In this document: positions 17,559 through 26,630 of the stretch, piece by piece
How the letters are laid out: every line of letters begins with the position of its first letter
How positions within the stretch are numbered: position 1 is the first letter of the stretch
Assembly (NCBI GenBank): GCA_017744285.1
Contig: JAGIBP010000002.1
Coordinates: forward strand, 97,549-161,548
From: Variovorax sp.
GTDB taxonomy: Bacteria > Pseudomonadota > Gammaproteobacteria > Burkholderiales > Burkholderiaceae_C
Direction: 5' to 3'
DNA length: 64,000 nucleotides
Translations under genes and position numbers: made by a program
Notes under the pieces: model-generated
Database searches by the model: none
What the model was told of the DNA's origin: nothing
What the model saw: the letters and a program-made list of their open reading frames with translations, nothing else

Positions 17559-18866
17559 TCAAGCACGTGCCGGCAGGACCCGCGCGGTCGCTTCGCCGAG
17601 GCCGATGCGCGCCCGGCCGGGTGTCTCGCACCAGGCGGTCAGCGTGATCTCGTCGCCGTCCTCGACGAAAGTGCGCGTCTCGCCGCCCGGCAGCGCGAAC
17701 GGCTCCTTGCCGCCGGCGGTCAGCTCCATCAGGCAGGCGCGCGAATCGTCGCCGGGGCCGGACAACGTGCCCGATCCGATCAGGTCGCCCGAGGACAGCG
17801 ATGCGCCGTTGGAGGTGCAGTGCGCCAGCATCTGGCCGACGGTCCAGAACGAGTCGGCGCACTGGCTGGTGGAGATGCGATGCGCAGGCAGGCCCAGCGT
17901 CCGCATCTTCTCGCTGCGAAGGTGAACTTCCACGCTGACGTTCAGGCCGCCGCGCTCGCGCTCGCCCGGCGCATCCAGGTGCGCGAGGATCTGGCGGTCG
18001 GCGTCCCAGGGCGGCGCGACCCAGAAGGGTTCGAGCGCCTCGCGCGTCACCACCCAGCCGCCCAGCGTCGACGCGAAGCTCTTGCCCAGGAACGGCCCCA
18101 GCGGCGCGTATTCCCAGAACTGGATGTCGCGTGCCGACCAGTCGTTGAGCAAGCTGACGCCGAACAGGTGCTCGCGGGCGCGTTCCAGCGGCACGGGCTC
18201 TCCGAAGGTGCTCGGTGCGCCGACCAGGAAGCCCAGCTCGGCCTCGTAGTCCAGCCGCCGCGAGGGCGCGTAGACGATCTGCTTGTCCGTATCGACGATC
18301 TGGCCCTTGGGCCTCGGGAAGTCGTGTCCGGACGCGAACACCGTGGTCGATCGGCCGTGGTAGCCGACCGGGAGGTAGGTGTAGTTGGGCATCAGCGGTG
18401 CGTCCGGCCGCACCAGCGCGCCGATGCGCCGCGCGTGATGGATCGACGAATAGAAGTCGGCGAAGGTCGGCGGCTGGCACGGCAGCAGCAAGGGATAGCG
18501 CGCGCTGGGCAGCAGGTGCGCCGCCACGAGGTCGCGTGTCGACGCGTCGGCTTCTTCGCGCAACAGCGCGAACAGCACGTGGCGCAGGTCGCGGCTCGCG
18601 CCGGGGCCCGCCGCCATGAGGGGAACCATCGATCCGCCTGCGATCGGCCGCAGGGCGAGCGCGGCGGACGCCGGTAAGCCCGGGGCCGCCGAGAGCGCGG
18701 TCAGGTCGAGCATCGCGTCGCCGATCGCGGTCACCACATGGTCGGCGCCATCGCGTGCGATGCGGCCGAGCGGCAGGTTCTGGATCGGGAAGTCCGCATG
18801 GCCGCAGGCGCCCGGCACCCAGCTGCGCGCCGCGGGATCGTGGGTTTCGTCGAGAAGCGGGTTCAT
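17559..18866 (-). CDS. Fumarylacetoacetase-like hydrolase
   Basis: 435-aa protein with the two-part fumarylacetoacetase layout: an N-terminal SH3-like region (FPIQNLPLGRI) and a C-terminal catalytic domain. Visible family blocks are YHGRSTTVFASGHDFPRPKG, the metal-binding EAELGFLVG, LLNDWSARDIQFWEY, and PLGPFLGKSFAST. The length matches authentic FAH (about 420-430 aa) rather than the short FahA-like hydratases. It would hydrolyse a C-C bond in a fumaryl/maleyl-acyl diketo acid formed by ring cleavage. No homogentisate dioxygenase is adjacent, so the real substrate may be another fumarylpyruvate/acetoacetate-type compound. The ATG overlaps the DUF2783 stop. Confidence 0.9.
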   Translation of the reverse strand: MNPLLDETHDPAARSWVPGACGHADFPIQNLPLGRIARDGADHVVTAIGDAMLDLTALSAAPGLPASAALALRPIAGGSMVPLMAAGPGASRDLRHVLFALLREEADASTRDLVAAHLLPSARYPLLLPCQPPTFADFYSSIHHARRIGALVRPDAPLMPNYTYLPVGYHGRSTTVFASGHDFPRPKGQIVDTDKQIVYAPSRRLDYEAELGFLVGAPSTFGEPVPLERAREHLFGVSLLNDWSARDIQFWEYAPLGPFLGKSFASTLGGWVVTREALEPFWVAPPWDADRQILAHLDAPGERERGGLNVSVEVHLRSEKMRTLGLPAHRISTSQCADSFWTVGQMLAHCTSNGASLSSGDLIGSGTLSGPGDDSRACLMELTAGGKEPFALPGGETRTFVEDGDEITLTAWCETPGRARIGLGEATARVLPARA

Positions 18867-19090
18867 GCCGCCGCCTCCGCGTGCAAGGACTGACGCGCCG
18901 TGCGGAAGGCTTCCTTCAGAACGTCTTCGTCGCCGATGTGGTTGGACAGCAGCAGGACGATCCTCGCATTCAGCGCCGCGCTGTGCTCGTCCGACAAACC
19001 CCGATGGGTATCGATCAACGCTTGATAGAAGTCGTCGGGGTTCTGGAGATTGGGTTGGGTGTTCAGCATGGTTGGCAACATGGTTGGCAT
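18863..19090 (-). CDS. DUF2783 domain-containing small protein
   Basis: 75-aa mostly helical protein containing LSDEHSAALNARIVLLLSNH, the core of the DUF2783 family. From family knowledge these small proteins occur beside FAD-dependent aromatic hydroxylases, and here one lies 3 bp after exactly such a gene. No catalytic motif is visible. A role as partner or stabiliser of the hydroxylase is a reasonable guess only. Several in-frame Met codons (residues 1, 4 and 8) leave the start uncertain. The TGA overlaps the hydrolase ATG (18863-18866). Confidence 0.8.
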   Translation of the reverse strand: MPTMLPTMLNTQPNLQNPDDFYQALIDTHRGLSDEHSAALNARIVLLLSNHIGDEDVLKEAFRTARQSLHAEAAA

Positions 19091-19093
19091 TCG

Positions 19094-20722
19094 TCAGATC
19101 GAACCGCTCGCGCGCGCCAGCGCCGCCCGCACCGCGGCTTCGTCGGGGTGGCGCCAGCGCGCGCAGATGTGTTGGTCGGGGCGCACCAGATAGGCGGTCC
19201 CATCGGCGCCGTCGAGGCGGCGGCGCGCGAGGCCCAGCGGATCCAGGACCTGCTCTCCGATGCCGACGGGCGTCACGTCCGGCAGCCGGGAAGCCCAGTC
19301 GGGCAGCGGACCGAAATGCAGCAGCGTGAATCCCATGCCGGTCTGGCGCAGCAGATGGCTGGCACGCCCGTTCACCGACACGGGCGCATCGGGCAAGGGC
19401 GCGCCGAGCAGCGGCATCGCGAACGCATCGACGTCGGGCGTGTTCAGCGGCGACTGGTGCAGGACGGCCGGCACCGACAGGCGCCCGCTGTTGACGAGGC
19501 GGCGCGCGAACGGCAGCGTCTCGGCCAGCCCCAGCACCGCATCGCGGAAGATGCGGCTCGCCGCCGTCTTCGGCGTGATGAAGTCGGTGGCGTGGGTCGA
19601 GTTCAGGATGTTTTCGTCCGCCGCGTACTGGCGCTCGTCGCAGTAGCTTTCGAGCAGCCCGGCGCCGGCCTTGCCGCGCAGCATCCAGTCGAGCTTCCAG
19701 GCCAGGTTGTCGCCGTCCTGGATGCCGCCATTGGCGCCACGCCCGCCGAACGGCGAGACGCGATGGGCCGAATCGCCCGCGAAGATCACGCGCCCGTGCA
19801 TGAAGCGCTCCATGCGCTGGCAGGCGAAGGTGTAGACGCTGGTCCATTCGAGCGAGAAATCGACGTCCTTGCCCAGCATGGCCTGGATGCGCGGCAGCAC
19901 GCGCTCGGGCTTTCTTTCCTCCTCCGGGTCGGCGTCCCAGCCGAGCTGGAAATCCACGCGCCACACGTTGTCGGCCTGCATGTGCAGCAAGGCGCTCTGT
20001 TGGCGATGGAACGGCGGATCGAACCAGAACCAGCGCTCGACGGGAGAGTCCGCCTTCATCTTCACGTCGGCGATCAGGAAGCGGTCCTGGAAGACCTGGC
20101 CCTTGCTTTCCAGCCCGAGCGCCTGGCGCACCGGCGAGCGCGCGCCGTCGCATGCGATGACCCAATCGGCATCGATCGCGTAGTCGCCTTCGGGCGTGCG
20201 CACGCCGAGGGTCACGCCATCGCCGTGCGCTTCGACGCGGACCACCTCATGCAGCCAGCGCAGGTCGATGGCGGGCAGCTGCAGCGCCCGCTCCACGAGG
20301 AAGGCCTCGGCGTAGTACTGCTGGAGGTTGATGAAGGCCGGGCGCTCATGGCCGGTCTCGGAGAGCATGTCGAACCGGTACACCAGGTCTTCCCTGAAGA
20401 AGACCTTGCCGAGGTTCCACGACACGCCCTTGGACATCATGCGATCGCCCACGCCGAGGCGATCCCAGATTTCGAGCGTCCGCTTGGCGAAGGCGATAGC
20501 ACGCGAGCCTTCGGACACCTGGTTCTCGCGGTCGAGCAGCACCACCGCATGGCCGCGCAGGGCCATCTCGATCGCCAGGCTCAGGCCGACCGGGCCGGCG
20601 CCGACGATCACCACCGGATGACGCGCACGATCATCGCGGTCCTGGTCGGCGCTTCGGCGGTAGGGGAAGCGCAGGGCCTGGATCTCGGCGCCCGTGCCGG
20701 CGAACTCGTGGGGGTTGGTCAT
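19094..20722 (-). CDS. FAD-dependent aromatic hydroxylase (PheA/TfdB/MhpA-type monooxygenase)
   Basis: 542-aa flavoprotein monooxygenase of the FAD_binding_3 family. It shows the GxGxxG motif HPVVIVGAGPVGLSLAIEMA (about residues 36-55), the DG motif VIACDGARSPVRQALG, and the GD motif VIFAGDSAHRVSPFGGRGAN. These three motifs define NAD(P)H-dependent class A aromatic hydroxylases. A C-terminal thioredoxin-like domain is present (LVRPDQHICARWRHPDEAAV). It should hydroxylate the aromatic substrate imported with the TctC receptor, feeding the VOC and FAH-like enzymes. The ATG at 20722 overlaps the MmgE/PrpD stop; a longer in-frame reading would run into that gene. Confidence 0.88.
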   Translation of the reverse strand: MTNPHEFAGTGAEIQALRFPYRRSADQDRDDRARHPVVIVGAGPVGLSLAIEMALRGHAVVLLDRENQVSEGSRAIAFAKRTLEIWDRLGVGDRMMSKGVSWNLGKVFFREDLVYRFDMLSETGHERPAFINLQQYYAEAFLVERALQLPAIDLRWLHEVVRVEAHGDGVTLGVRTPEGDYAIDADWVIACDGARSPVRQALGLESKGQVFQDRFLIADVKMKADSPVERWFWFDPPFHRQQSALLHMQADNVWRVDFQLGWDADPEEERKPERVLPRIQAMLGKDVDFSLEWTSVYTFACQRMERFMHGRVIFAGDSAHRVSPFGGRGANGGIQDGDNLAWKLDWMLRGKAGAGLLESYCDERQYAADENILNSTHATDFITPKTAASRIFRDAVLGLAETLPFARRLVNSGRLSVPAVLHQSPLNTPDVDAFAMPLLGAPLPDAPVSVNGRASHLLRQTGMGFTLLHFGPLPDWASRLPDVTPVGIGEQVLDPLGLARRRLDGADGTAYLVRPDQHICARWRHPDEAAVRAALARASGSI

Positions 20723-22080
20723 GGTCGGATCAATGAAAGGGCGATCAATCGGCGCACGTCCGTGCAGCGGTCGATCGACGCGAGGCATTCGGTCAGCGCG
20801 CGCCGCTGCGCATCGCCGCAGCCGGCGTAGTCGAGGCAGGCGTCGAAGCGTTCGAGGTGCTCAGCGTCGCTCAGCGGCCGGTCCGGGAAACCAGGAGCGA
20901 CATCGAGTTCGTCGCGAAGCACCGTGCCATCGGACATGGTGATCGCCAGCGCCACGGAGGTGTGGTCCCGCGCGTCGAGCGCCGGCTCGTGCAGGGGCCA
21001 GACCCTGCGCACCAAGGCCAGCACCGCGGGATCGCCGATGCGCTCGGGCCGGAAGTGCTCAAGCGTCGAGGCGCGGCGCACCAGCGCGTTCGCGATGCAG
21101 TACTGCAGGCTGAACTGCGCGTTCACGCGCGGGTTCTCGCCCAGGGTGAATTCGTGGCCGACCAGCTTGAAGCCATAGTCCGGCACGCGCACTTCGATGT
21201 GGTCGATGCGGTTGGCGTCGATGCGGTGCGCCTGCGCCAGGCGCAGGGCCAGTTCGGTCGCGCCCTGTGACATGCCGCAGCTCGGGTACTTCTTGAACAT
21301 GGTTCGAAGCACCCGGTAGTCGGACCCCAGTCCTCGAACGACGCGGGCCTCGAAGTCGGGCGCCTTGGCGAAGAGGCGCGCGTAGCCATACACGCCGGAG
21401 ACGAAATTCCCGGGACCGGTGAGCCCGGCCCGCGCGAGCAGCGCGCAATTGAGGCCGTCCCCCGCGACCCACCCCTGGATCATGCGCACCGCCAGCGAGC
21501 CGTCGATGTTGCTCTGGAAGCTGCCGCCGCAGCGATTGAAAGCCAGCGCCAGCGCATGGCCGGTTTGCGCCTCGTCGAGGCCGAGCACGCGGGCCGCCGC
21601 CGCGGTCGCGCCGAACACGCCCGCGATGCCGGTGGGGTCCAGTCCCGCATAGCCCGCTTCGGTCAGATTCATCCGCGAAGCCAGTTCGGCGCCCACGGTC
21701 AGCGCCGCTAGGAACGCTTCGCCGCTGCATCCGCCCATCATCTCCGCCGCGGCGAGTGCGGCGGGCACGAGCGAGGAGCCGATGTGAAGGCCGGGCGCCA
21801 CGGCGTCGCAGAAATCGAGCGCCCGGGCCATCAGCCCGTTGATCGTGGCCGCCGACGCGGGCGCCACGCGCATGCCGTGGACCAGCACGCGGGCCGACGG
21901 CGTTTGGGCCGGGGCACCATAGACCCCGATGACCTCCCGCACGCCGGCTTCCTCGGCACCGGCGATCGCGGTGCCGAGCACCGTCGCGAGGATCTGCCGC
22001 ACGACGCGCAGCGCCTGCGGGAGAATGTCCCGGGAGTCCGTTCGCGCGACGAAGCGCGCAAGCTGCTGTTCGATGCTCAT
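20719..22080 (-). CDS. MmgE/PrpD family protein
   Basis: 453-aa member of the 2-methylcitrate dehydratase/cis-aconitate decarboxylase (MmgE/PrpD) family. It starts MSIEQQLARFVARTDSRDIL and contains the family's helical core, with ARALDFCDAV and GSSLVPAALAAAEMMGG in the first third and FKKYPSCGMSQGATELALRL in the C-terminal lid. The chemistry could be dehydration, decarboxylation or isomerisation of a carboxylic acid. The ATG at 22080 is preferred to an upstream reading that would run into the TctC gene. A second family member is at 42932-44302, also next to a TctC gene. Confidence 0.88.
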   Translation of the reverse strand: MSIEQQLARFVARTDSRDILPQALRVVRQILATVLGTAIAGAEEAGVREVIGVYGAPAQTPSARVLVHGMRVAPASAATINGLMARALDFCDAVAPGLHIGSSLVPAALAAAEMMGGCSGEAFLAALTVGAELASRMNLTEAGYAGLDPTGIAGVFGATAAAARVLGLDEAQTGHALALAFNRCGGSFQSNIDGSLAVRMIQGWVAGDGLNCALLARAGLTGPGNFVSGVYGYARLFAKAPDFEARVVRGLGSDYRVLRTMFKKYPSCGMSQGATELALRLAQAHRIDANRIDHIEVRVPDYGFKLVGHEFTLGENPRVNAQFSLQYCIANALVRRASTLEHFRPERIGDPAVLALVRRVWPLHEPALDARDHTSVALAITMSDGTVLRDELDVAPGFPDRPLSDAEHLERFDACLDYAGCGDAQRRALTECLASIDRCTDVRRLIALSLIRP

Positions 22081-22102
22081 GGAGGTGTCTCTCGGCAAGA
22101 GA

Positions 22103-23080
22103 TCACTCGGCGGTGATGCCATGCGACTTGATCAGGTTGACCCAGTAGGTCTTCTCCTTGTCCCACAGCTGCGTCATGCCCGCTGCGGTCGAAGGGGTCG
22201 CTTCGGCGCCGTATTCGGCCAGCTTCTTGCGCACGCCCGGATCGCTCATCGCGGCGAGCAGCGCTTCCGTCAGCCGCGTCCTGACGGCCTCGGGCGTGCC
22301 CGTGGGCACGACGATGCCTTGCCATGCCGCCGCTTCGAGGTCGCCGAGTCCGGTCTCGAAAGTCGTCGGCACGTCGGGTAGCGCCGCAAGCCGGTTCTTG
22401 GAAAAAGCCACCAGGGCGCGGACCTTCTGGCCGTTGAGGGTCGGCATCGAGCTGGCGACGTCCAGCACCATCAGGTCGACGTGCCGGCCCAGCACGTCCT
22501 GGATCATCGGCGCGCCGCCACGGTAATGAACCGGCTCGGCGGCGAGCTTGTTCTGGTCCTTGAACATCACCATCGCCAGGTTGTGCGGCGAGCCGATGCC
22601 AGGCGTCGCATAAGACACCTGTCCAGGGTTCTTCTTCATCTCCTCGACCACGTCCTGGATCGAGGCATAGGGCGACGCCGGGTTGCTCAGGATCAGCATC
22701 GGCAAGCGCACCATCAGGCCAATCGGCGTGAAGTCCTTCGCCGGGTCGTAGGGCAGCTTCTTGAACAAGGCGGTGTTGAAAATCAGGATGCCGTTGTCCG
22801 CCGTCGCCAGCGTGTAGCCATCGGGCGCCGACTTGGCCGCGAGGTCGGCGGCGATGATGCCGGACGAGCCCGGCCGGTTGTCGATGATGACCGGCTGCCC
22901 CAACCGGTGCGACATGGCGTCCGCGACCGTGCGCGCCACGAAGTCGCTGGCCGCGCCCGCCGGATAGCCGACGATCCAGCGGATCGGCTTCTGGGGAAAC
23001 GCCTGGGCACTCGCCATGGAACTGACGAAGGCCAGCGCGGCCAGACACAGCCAGGCGCGCGCGTGTTGAATGAGTGGCAT
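22103..23080 (-). CDS. Bug-family (TctC-like) tripartite tricarboxylate receptor
   Basis: 325-aa periplasmic binding protein. The signal peptide reads MPLIQHARAWLCLAALAFVS and then SMASAQA (cleavage after ASA expected). The mature part shows the Bug hallmarks FPQKPIRWIVGYPAGAASDF, IIDNRPGSSGIIAADLAAK and SAPDGYTLATADNG. Such proteins bind carboxylates with the ligand carboxyl held by main-chain amides. No TctA/TctB membrane genes are nearby, so it must use distant permeases or act as a sensor. The ATG at 23080 has a GAGAGAG site. It is the first gene of the eight-gene operon, divergent from a PAS-LuxR regulator. Confidence 0.92.
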   Translation of the reverse strand: MPLIQHARAWLCLAALAFVSSMASAQAFPQKPIRWIVGYPAGAASDFVARTVADAMSHRLGQPVIIDNRPGSSGIIAADLAAKSAPDGYTLATADNGILIFNTALFKKLPYDPAKDFTPIGLMVRLPMLILSNPASPYASIQDVVEEMKKNPGQVSYATPGIGSPHNLAMVMFKDQNKLAAEPVHYRGGAPMIQDVLGRHVDLMVLDVASSMPTLNGQKVRALVAFSKNRLAALPDVPTTFETGLGDLEAAAWQGIVVPTGTPEAVRTRLTEALLAAMSDPGVRKKLAEYGAEATPSTAAGMTQLWDKEKTYWVNLIKSHGITAE

Positions 23081-23208
23081 ATTGCTCTCTCGATGAAGGG
23101 TGGAACTCGGGAGCCGCGACTGTAGGGATCGCGCCGCGTTCACGGCAGTTGGCGCTTTACGCTAGGGTTTCCCCGAGGCACGGACCAAGAAAGAGATGCG
23201 AGGAGCTT

Positions 23209-23775
23209 GTGGCACTTTCCGACAGTGAACGGGACGACGACGTCGGGCTGGCATTCCAGATGGCGCCGATTGGATTGCTGGTGGCTCGCAACCGGGTGAT
23301 CCAGTCTTACAACCAGGCGTTCTGCGACATGTTCGGCTACGACGCGCAAAGCCTGCGCGGCACTTCGCTCGAACACCTGTATCCCAGCATCGATGAGTTC
23401 GAGCACATCGGCGAGCGCGCCTTGCTGGCGATGCGCGAGCACGGGCTCTACTCGGACGAACGCATCATGCGCACCAGCCGGGGCGGCCTGTTCTGGTGCC
23501 ATGTCACGGGAAGGACGCTGCGACGCGACGATCCATTTGCCTTGGCGGTCTGGGCTTTCCAGGATCTGTCGGCCGTGCGTCGGGTCACCACCCAACTCAC
23601 CACGCGCGAGCGTGAAATCGCTCAGTTCCTGGTCTGCGGCATGAGCAGCAAGCAGATCGCCCAGAAGCTGAGCATCGGTCATCGAACGGTCGAAGCCCAT
23701 CGTGGGAGGCTGATGCGCAAGTTCGGCGTCGCGACCACCGGGGAACTGATCGTCAGGCTGGTGGCCGGGCATTAG
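23209..23775 (+). CDS. PAS domain LuxR-type transcriptional regulator
   Basis: 188-aa regulator starting with GTG at 23209 (VALSDSERDDDVGLAF), 3 bp after an AGGAG site at 23201-23205. The longer in-frame upstream reading has a non-conserved, low-quality N-terminus. Residues about 10-115 form a PAS sensor (QMAPIGLLVARNRVIQSYNQ). The C-terminal GerE/LuxR helix-turn-helix begins LTTREREIAQFLVCGMSSKQ and contains SIGHRTVEAHRGRLMRKFGV. It is divergent from the TctC-led aromatic operon and is the obvious candidate for its regulator. Whether the PAS binds a pathway metabolite, or redox/heme cofactors, cannot be seen. Confidence 0.85.
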   Translation: MALSDSERDDDVGLAFQMAPIGLLVARNRVIQSYNQAFCDMFGYDAQSLRGTSLEHLYPSIDEFEHIGERALLAMREHGLYSDERIMRTSRGGLFWCHVTGRTLRRDDPFALAVWAFQDLSAVRRVTTQLTTREREIAQFLVCGMSSKQIAQKLSIGHRTVEAHRGRLMRKFGVATTGELIVRLVAGH

Positions 23776-23792
23776 CGCCTCTTCATCCGTTC

Positions 23793-25577
23793 TCAGGCCG
23801 TCGCCTCGGTCTCGCGCAGCACGCTGCGCAGCACGGCCTTCAGTTCGTCGGCCGCCCGCGCATGCGCGCCGATGGATCGCCAGGCGATGATCTGATCGGG
23901 TCGTACCAGCAGCGCACCGTCATCGCTGATCTCGCGAATGCGGCGCCAGCCATGCCTCTGGTCCCTCACCGTGGCGTCGTCGGCCACGGTGACCACCTCG
24001 ATCCGCACGCCGAAAGCCTCCGCCGCTTCGCGTGCCGCCGACTCCCACGGCGATCCTCTGCGCGCGGCGATCAGGACGAAGCCGTCGCGCGGCACCAGGT
24101 CGTGCGTCGAAACCGCCTGCCCGTCGCGCTCCAGCCAGGCGTGCGGGAGGCGCGCGCCGGGCCGCGTCGTCGGCACGTAGCGCCGCCCGGTCGGATCGCG
24201 CGGCGTCTGCGGCGTGCCGTCCGGGACCAGGGCGCCCGATTCGTACTGCACGCCGATTTCCAGGTCGTTCGCCTGGTACTCGGTGTTGTGCAGCTTCATC
24301 ACCTCGCGGAAGCGGTGGCGGCGAGATTCGCCATCTGGCGTATCGGCCAGCAGGGCCTCGAAATTGGAGCGGCTGCGCTGGGCATCGCCGGGCACCAGGC
24401 CGATGGCGGCTCCGGTGAGTTGATGGTTGGAGAAGGTGAACAGTGCCCAGTCGACGTTGCGCTGGGCCGCGGGCCGGCGTTCCGTTTCATAGGTGTCGAG
24501 CAAGGCGTCGCCTGCCCTGCCCTTCACCACCAGGGCCAGCTTCCATGCGAGGTTGTGCGCGTCCTGGATCGCGGAGTTGAGGCCGAGTCCCGTGGTCGGC
24601 GTATGACGATGGGCGGCGTCTCCACCCAGGAAGACGTTGCCGAAGCGATAGCGATCGGCCAGCACGCCCTGCACGATCCAGTGGCCGATCGACAGCACCT
24701 CCGGCTCGAGGTCGGGAATCTTCATCAGGTCTCGCATGCGCGGCACGAGCGATTGCTCTTCGAAGCGGGCCGGATCGTTCGAACTGAAGCTGAAATGGAA
24801 CATCCACTCCTCGCTGTGACGATCGAAACGCGTGGGGCCGAGCTTGCCCAGCACGCCGCTGCTCCACGAGCCCGTGTCGCCGCCGGGGTTCGCCATCCAG
24901 TAAGCGAAGGAATCGTCGTTGTCGAGGTAGGCCGACAGGTCGGCGCGGAAGTACACGGTGACCATGTCCATCAGTTCCGGCGTGCCTTCCAGCACCGCGC
25001 CCACCATCGGTCCCACGGTCTTCCCACCGTCGGCCGCCACCAGGTAGCGGGCATGCACCGTATGCATCTCGCCGGTGTTGCGGTCTTCGACACGCGCCGT
25101 CACGCCGTCGGTGTGCTGCTCGATCGCCACCAGCGAATGGCTGAAGAACATCCGGCTGGTGCGCATGTCGCTGGCGTGGTCTCGCAGCAGGGGTTCCAGG
25201 CGAACTTGGGGATAGATCGCGCTCTCGCAGGGGCTGTTGTCCCTGTAGTGGGTCCAGAGCGAACCGCCGCCGAACGTCTCCATCTCGAACAGCATCTTGC
25301 GGTCGTGCGGCCCGTCGCCGCCGAGGCTGGTGACCCAGCGCGTGGTCGACATGTTTCGGATCGGCACCGCCCGGCCATAGACGCTGTCGGCGAGCCCGTG
25401 CTGACGAAAGATCTCCATGGTGCGCTGGTTCAGGTAGCGCGCCTTGGGCATCGGCGAGGGCTTGGCGTGGCGCTCGATGAGCAGCGATTCCACGCCCAGG
25501 TTCGACAGGAAGATCGAAGTGGCGAGGCCGAAGCCGCCGCCGCCCACGATGAGAATGGGGGTCTCGTAGATCGCCAT
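23793..25577 (-). CDS. FAD-dependent monooxygenase, 2,4-dichlorophenol 6-monooxygenase (TfdB)-like
   Basis: 594-aa class A flavoprotein hydroxylase. The GxGxxG motif is ILIVGGGGFGLATSIF near residues 8-23, followed by LLIERHAKPSPMPKARYLNQ. The DG region is YLVAADGGKTVGPMVG, and the GD motif is VFLGGDAAHRHTPTTGLGLN, close to phenol/dichlorophenol hydroxylases. A C-terminal thioredoxin-like domain ends in LLVRPDQIIAWRSIG. It lies 6 bp after a TctC gene, so the pair forms a minimal uptake-plus-hydroxylation operon. It is distinct in sequence from the hydroxylase at 19094-20722. Confidence 0.88.
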   Translation of the reverse strand: MAIYETPILIVGGGGFGLATSIFLSNLGVESLLIERHAKPSPMPKARYLNQRTMEIFRQHGLADSVYGRAVPIRNMSTTRWVTSLGGDGPHDRKMLFEMETFGGGSLWTHYRDNSPCESAIYPQVRLEPLLRDHASDMRTSRMFFSHSLVAIEQHTDGVTARVEDRNTGEMHTVHARYLVAADGGKTVGPMVGAVLEGTPELMDMVTVYFRADLSAYLDNDDSFAYWMANPGGDTGSWSSGVLGKLGPTRFDRHSEEWMFHFSFSSNDPARFEEQSLVPRMRDLMKIPDLEPEVLSIGHWIVQGVLADRYRFGNVFLGGDAAHRHTPTTGLGLNSAIQDAHNLAWKLALVVKGRAGDALLDTYETERRPAAQRNVDWALFTFSNHQLTGAAIGLVPGDAQRSRSNFEALLADTPDGESRRHRFREVMKLHNTEYQANDLEIGVQYESGALVPDGTPQTPRDPTGRRYVPTTRPGARLPHAWLERDGQAVSTHDLVPRDGFVLIAARRGSPWESAAREAAEAFGVRIEVVTVADDATVRDQRHGWRRIREISDDGALLVRPDQIIAWRSIGAHARAADELKAVLRSVLRETEATA

Positions 25578-25583
25578 CGCCGC

Positions 25584-26573
25584 TCACTCCACCTTGATCC
25601 CGTTCGCACGAATCAACGCTGCCCAACGCGCGGTTTCCGACTGGATGTAGGTCGCGAACTCCTGCGGCGTCGAAGCCGCGACGTCGATGCCTGCATCCGC
25701 AAGCTTTTCACGCACGCCCGGCGCCGCTATCGCCTTGGCAAAGGCCTGGGCCAGGGCCTTGACCGCGGTCTCGGGCGTGCCCGCCCGCACGGTCAGCCCC
25801 TGCCAGCCTTCGACGTTGAACCCCTTGACGCCCGACTCCGCCACGGTCGGCACGTTCGGGAAGGCGGCCACGCGCTTGCTTCCGGCGACGGCGATCGCGC
25901 GCAGGCTGCCGGTCTCGATGTGCGGCTTCGCAGTCGCCCGATCCAGGAACATCAGGCCGATTTGCCCGCCCAGCAGATCCTGCACGGCCGCGCCGCCACC
26001 CTTGTAGGTAATGCCTACCAGCTTGGCGCCGGTCTCGCGGGCGAACAGCTCCGTGGCCAGGTGATGCGTGGTGCCGATCGACGGGTTGCCGTAGTTGAGC
26101 CCGTCTGGCGCCTTGGCTGCAGCGGCGATCAGCTCCTGCACCGTGCTGACCGGAACGATCTTGGGGTTGACCACCAGCATGAAGTCGAACTTGGCCGTCA
26201 TGGTGACGGGCGCCAGGTCCCTCTGGATGTCGTATTGCTGCTGTTTGCCGAAGAGCGTCGGGTTGACCGCATACGTGGTCATGTCGCCCCAGAGCACGGT
26301 GTGGCCGTCTGCCGGTGCGACCTTGGCGACATACTGGCCCGCGATCATGCCGCTGGCGCCCGGTCGGTTCTCGACGATCACGGGCTGCCCGAGGGCATCG
26401 CCCATGCCCTGTGCAACCGTCCTCGCGAAGAAGTCGGTTCCGCCGCCCGGCGGGTAGGGCACCACGAGCTTGACTGGCTGGGTGGGGAATTTCGCCTGGG
26501 CCATGGCAACGGGCATCGCGCAGACCAGGCCCGCGGCGGCCGCGGCGGCCAGAAGGAAGAGTCGCTTCCGCAT
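25584..26573 (-). CDS. Bug-family (TctC-like) tripartite tricarboxylate receptor
   Basis: 329-aa periplasmic receptor. The signal peptide MRKRLFLLAAAAAAGLVCAM is followed by PVAMAQA. Bug motifs are FPTQPVKLVVPYPPGGGTDF, VIVENRPGASGMIAGQYVAK and HVLFLDRA-type ligand-lobe segments later in the protein. Very long in-frame extension upstream is an artefact crossing the divergent LuxR gene. The ATG at 26573 has AGGAAAC upstream. It precedes the TfdB-like monooxygenase by 6 bp, so the ligand is likely an aromatic or chlorinated aromatic carboxylate. No TctA/B genes are nearby. Confidence 0.9.
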   Translation of the reverse strand: MRKRLFLLAAAAAAGLVCAMPVAMAQAKFPTQPVKLVVPYPPGGGTDFFARTVAQGMGDALGQPVIVENRPGASGMIAGQYVAKVAPADGHTVLWGDMTTYAVNPTLFGKQQQYDIQRDLAPVTMTAKFDFMLVVNPKIVPVSTVQELIAAAAKAPDGLNYGNPSIGTTHHLATELFARETGAKLVGITYKGGGAAVQDLLGGQIGLMFLDRATAKPHIETGSLRAIAVAGSKRVAAFPNVPTVAESGVKGFNVEGWQGLTVRAGTPETAVKALAQAFAKAIAAPGVREKLADAGIDVAASTPQEFATYIQSETARWAALIRANGIKVE

Positions 26574-26630
26574 CGAAGTTTCCTGTAAGTGGTTCTTCGG
26601 CGACTCTATGGGGAAGGTCCTAGAACTTCT

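Noticed and set aside
17559..20165. 868-residue frame suggesting a fusion upstream of the fumarylacetoacetase-like gene
   Set aside because: The N-terminal half is antisense-quality sequence in the wrong frame over the FAD hydroxylase; the hydrolase has its own ATG at 18866 overlapping the DUF2783 stop.
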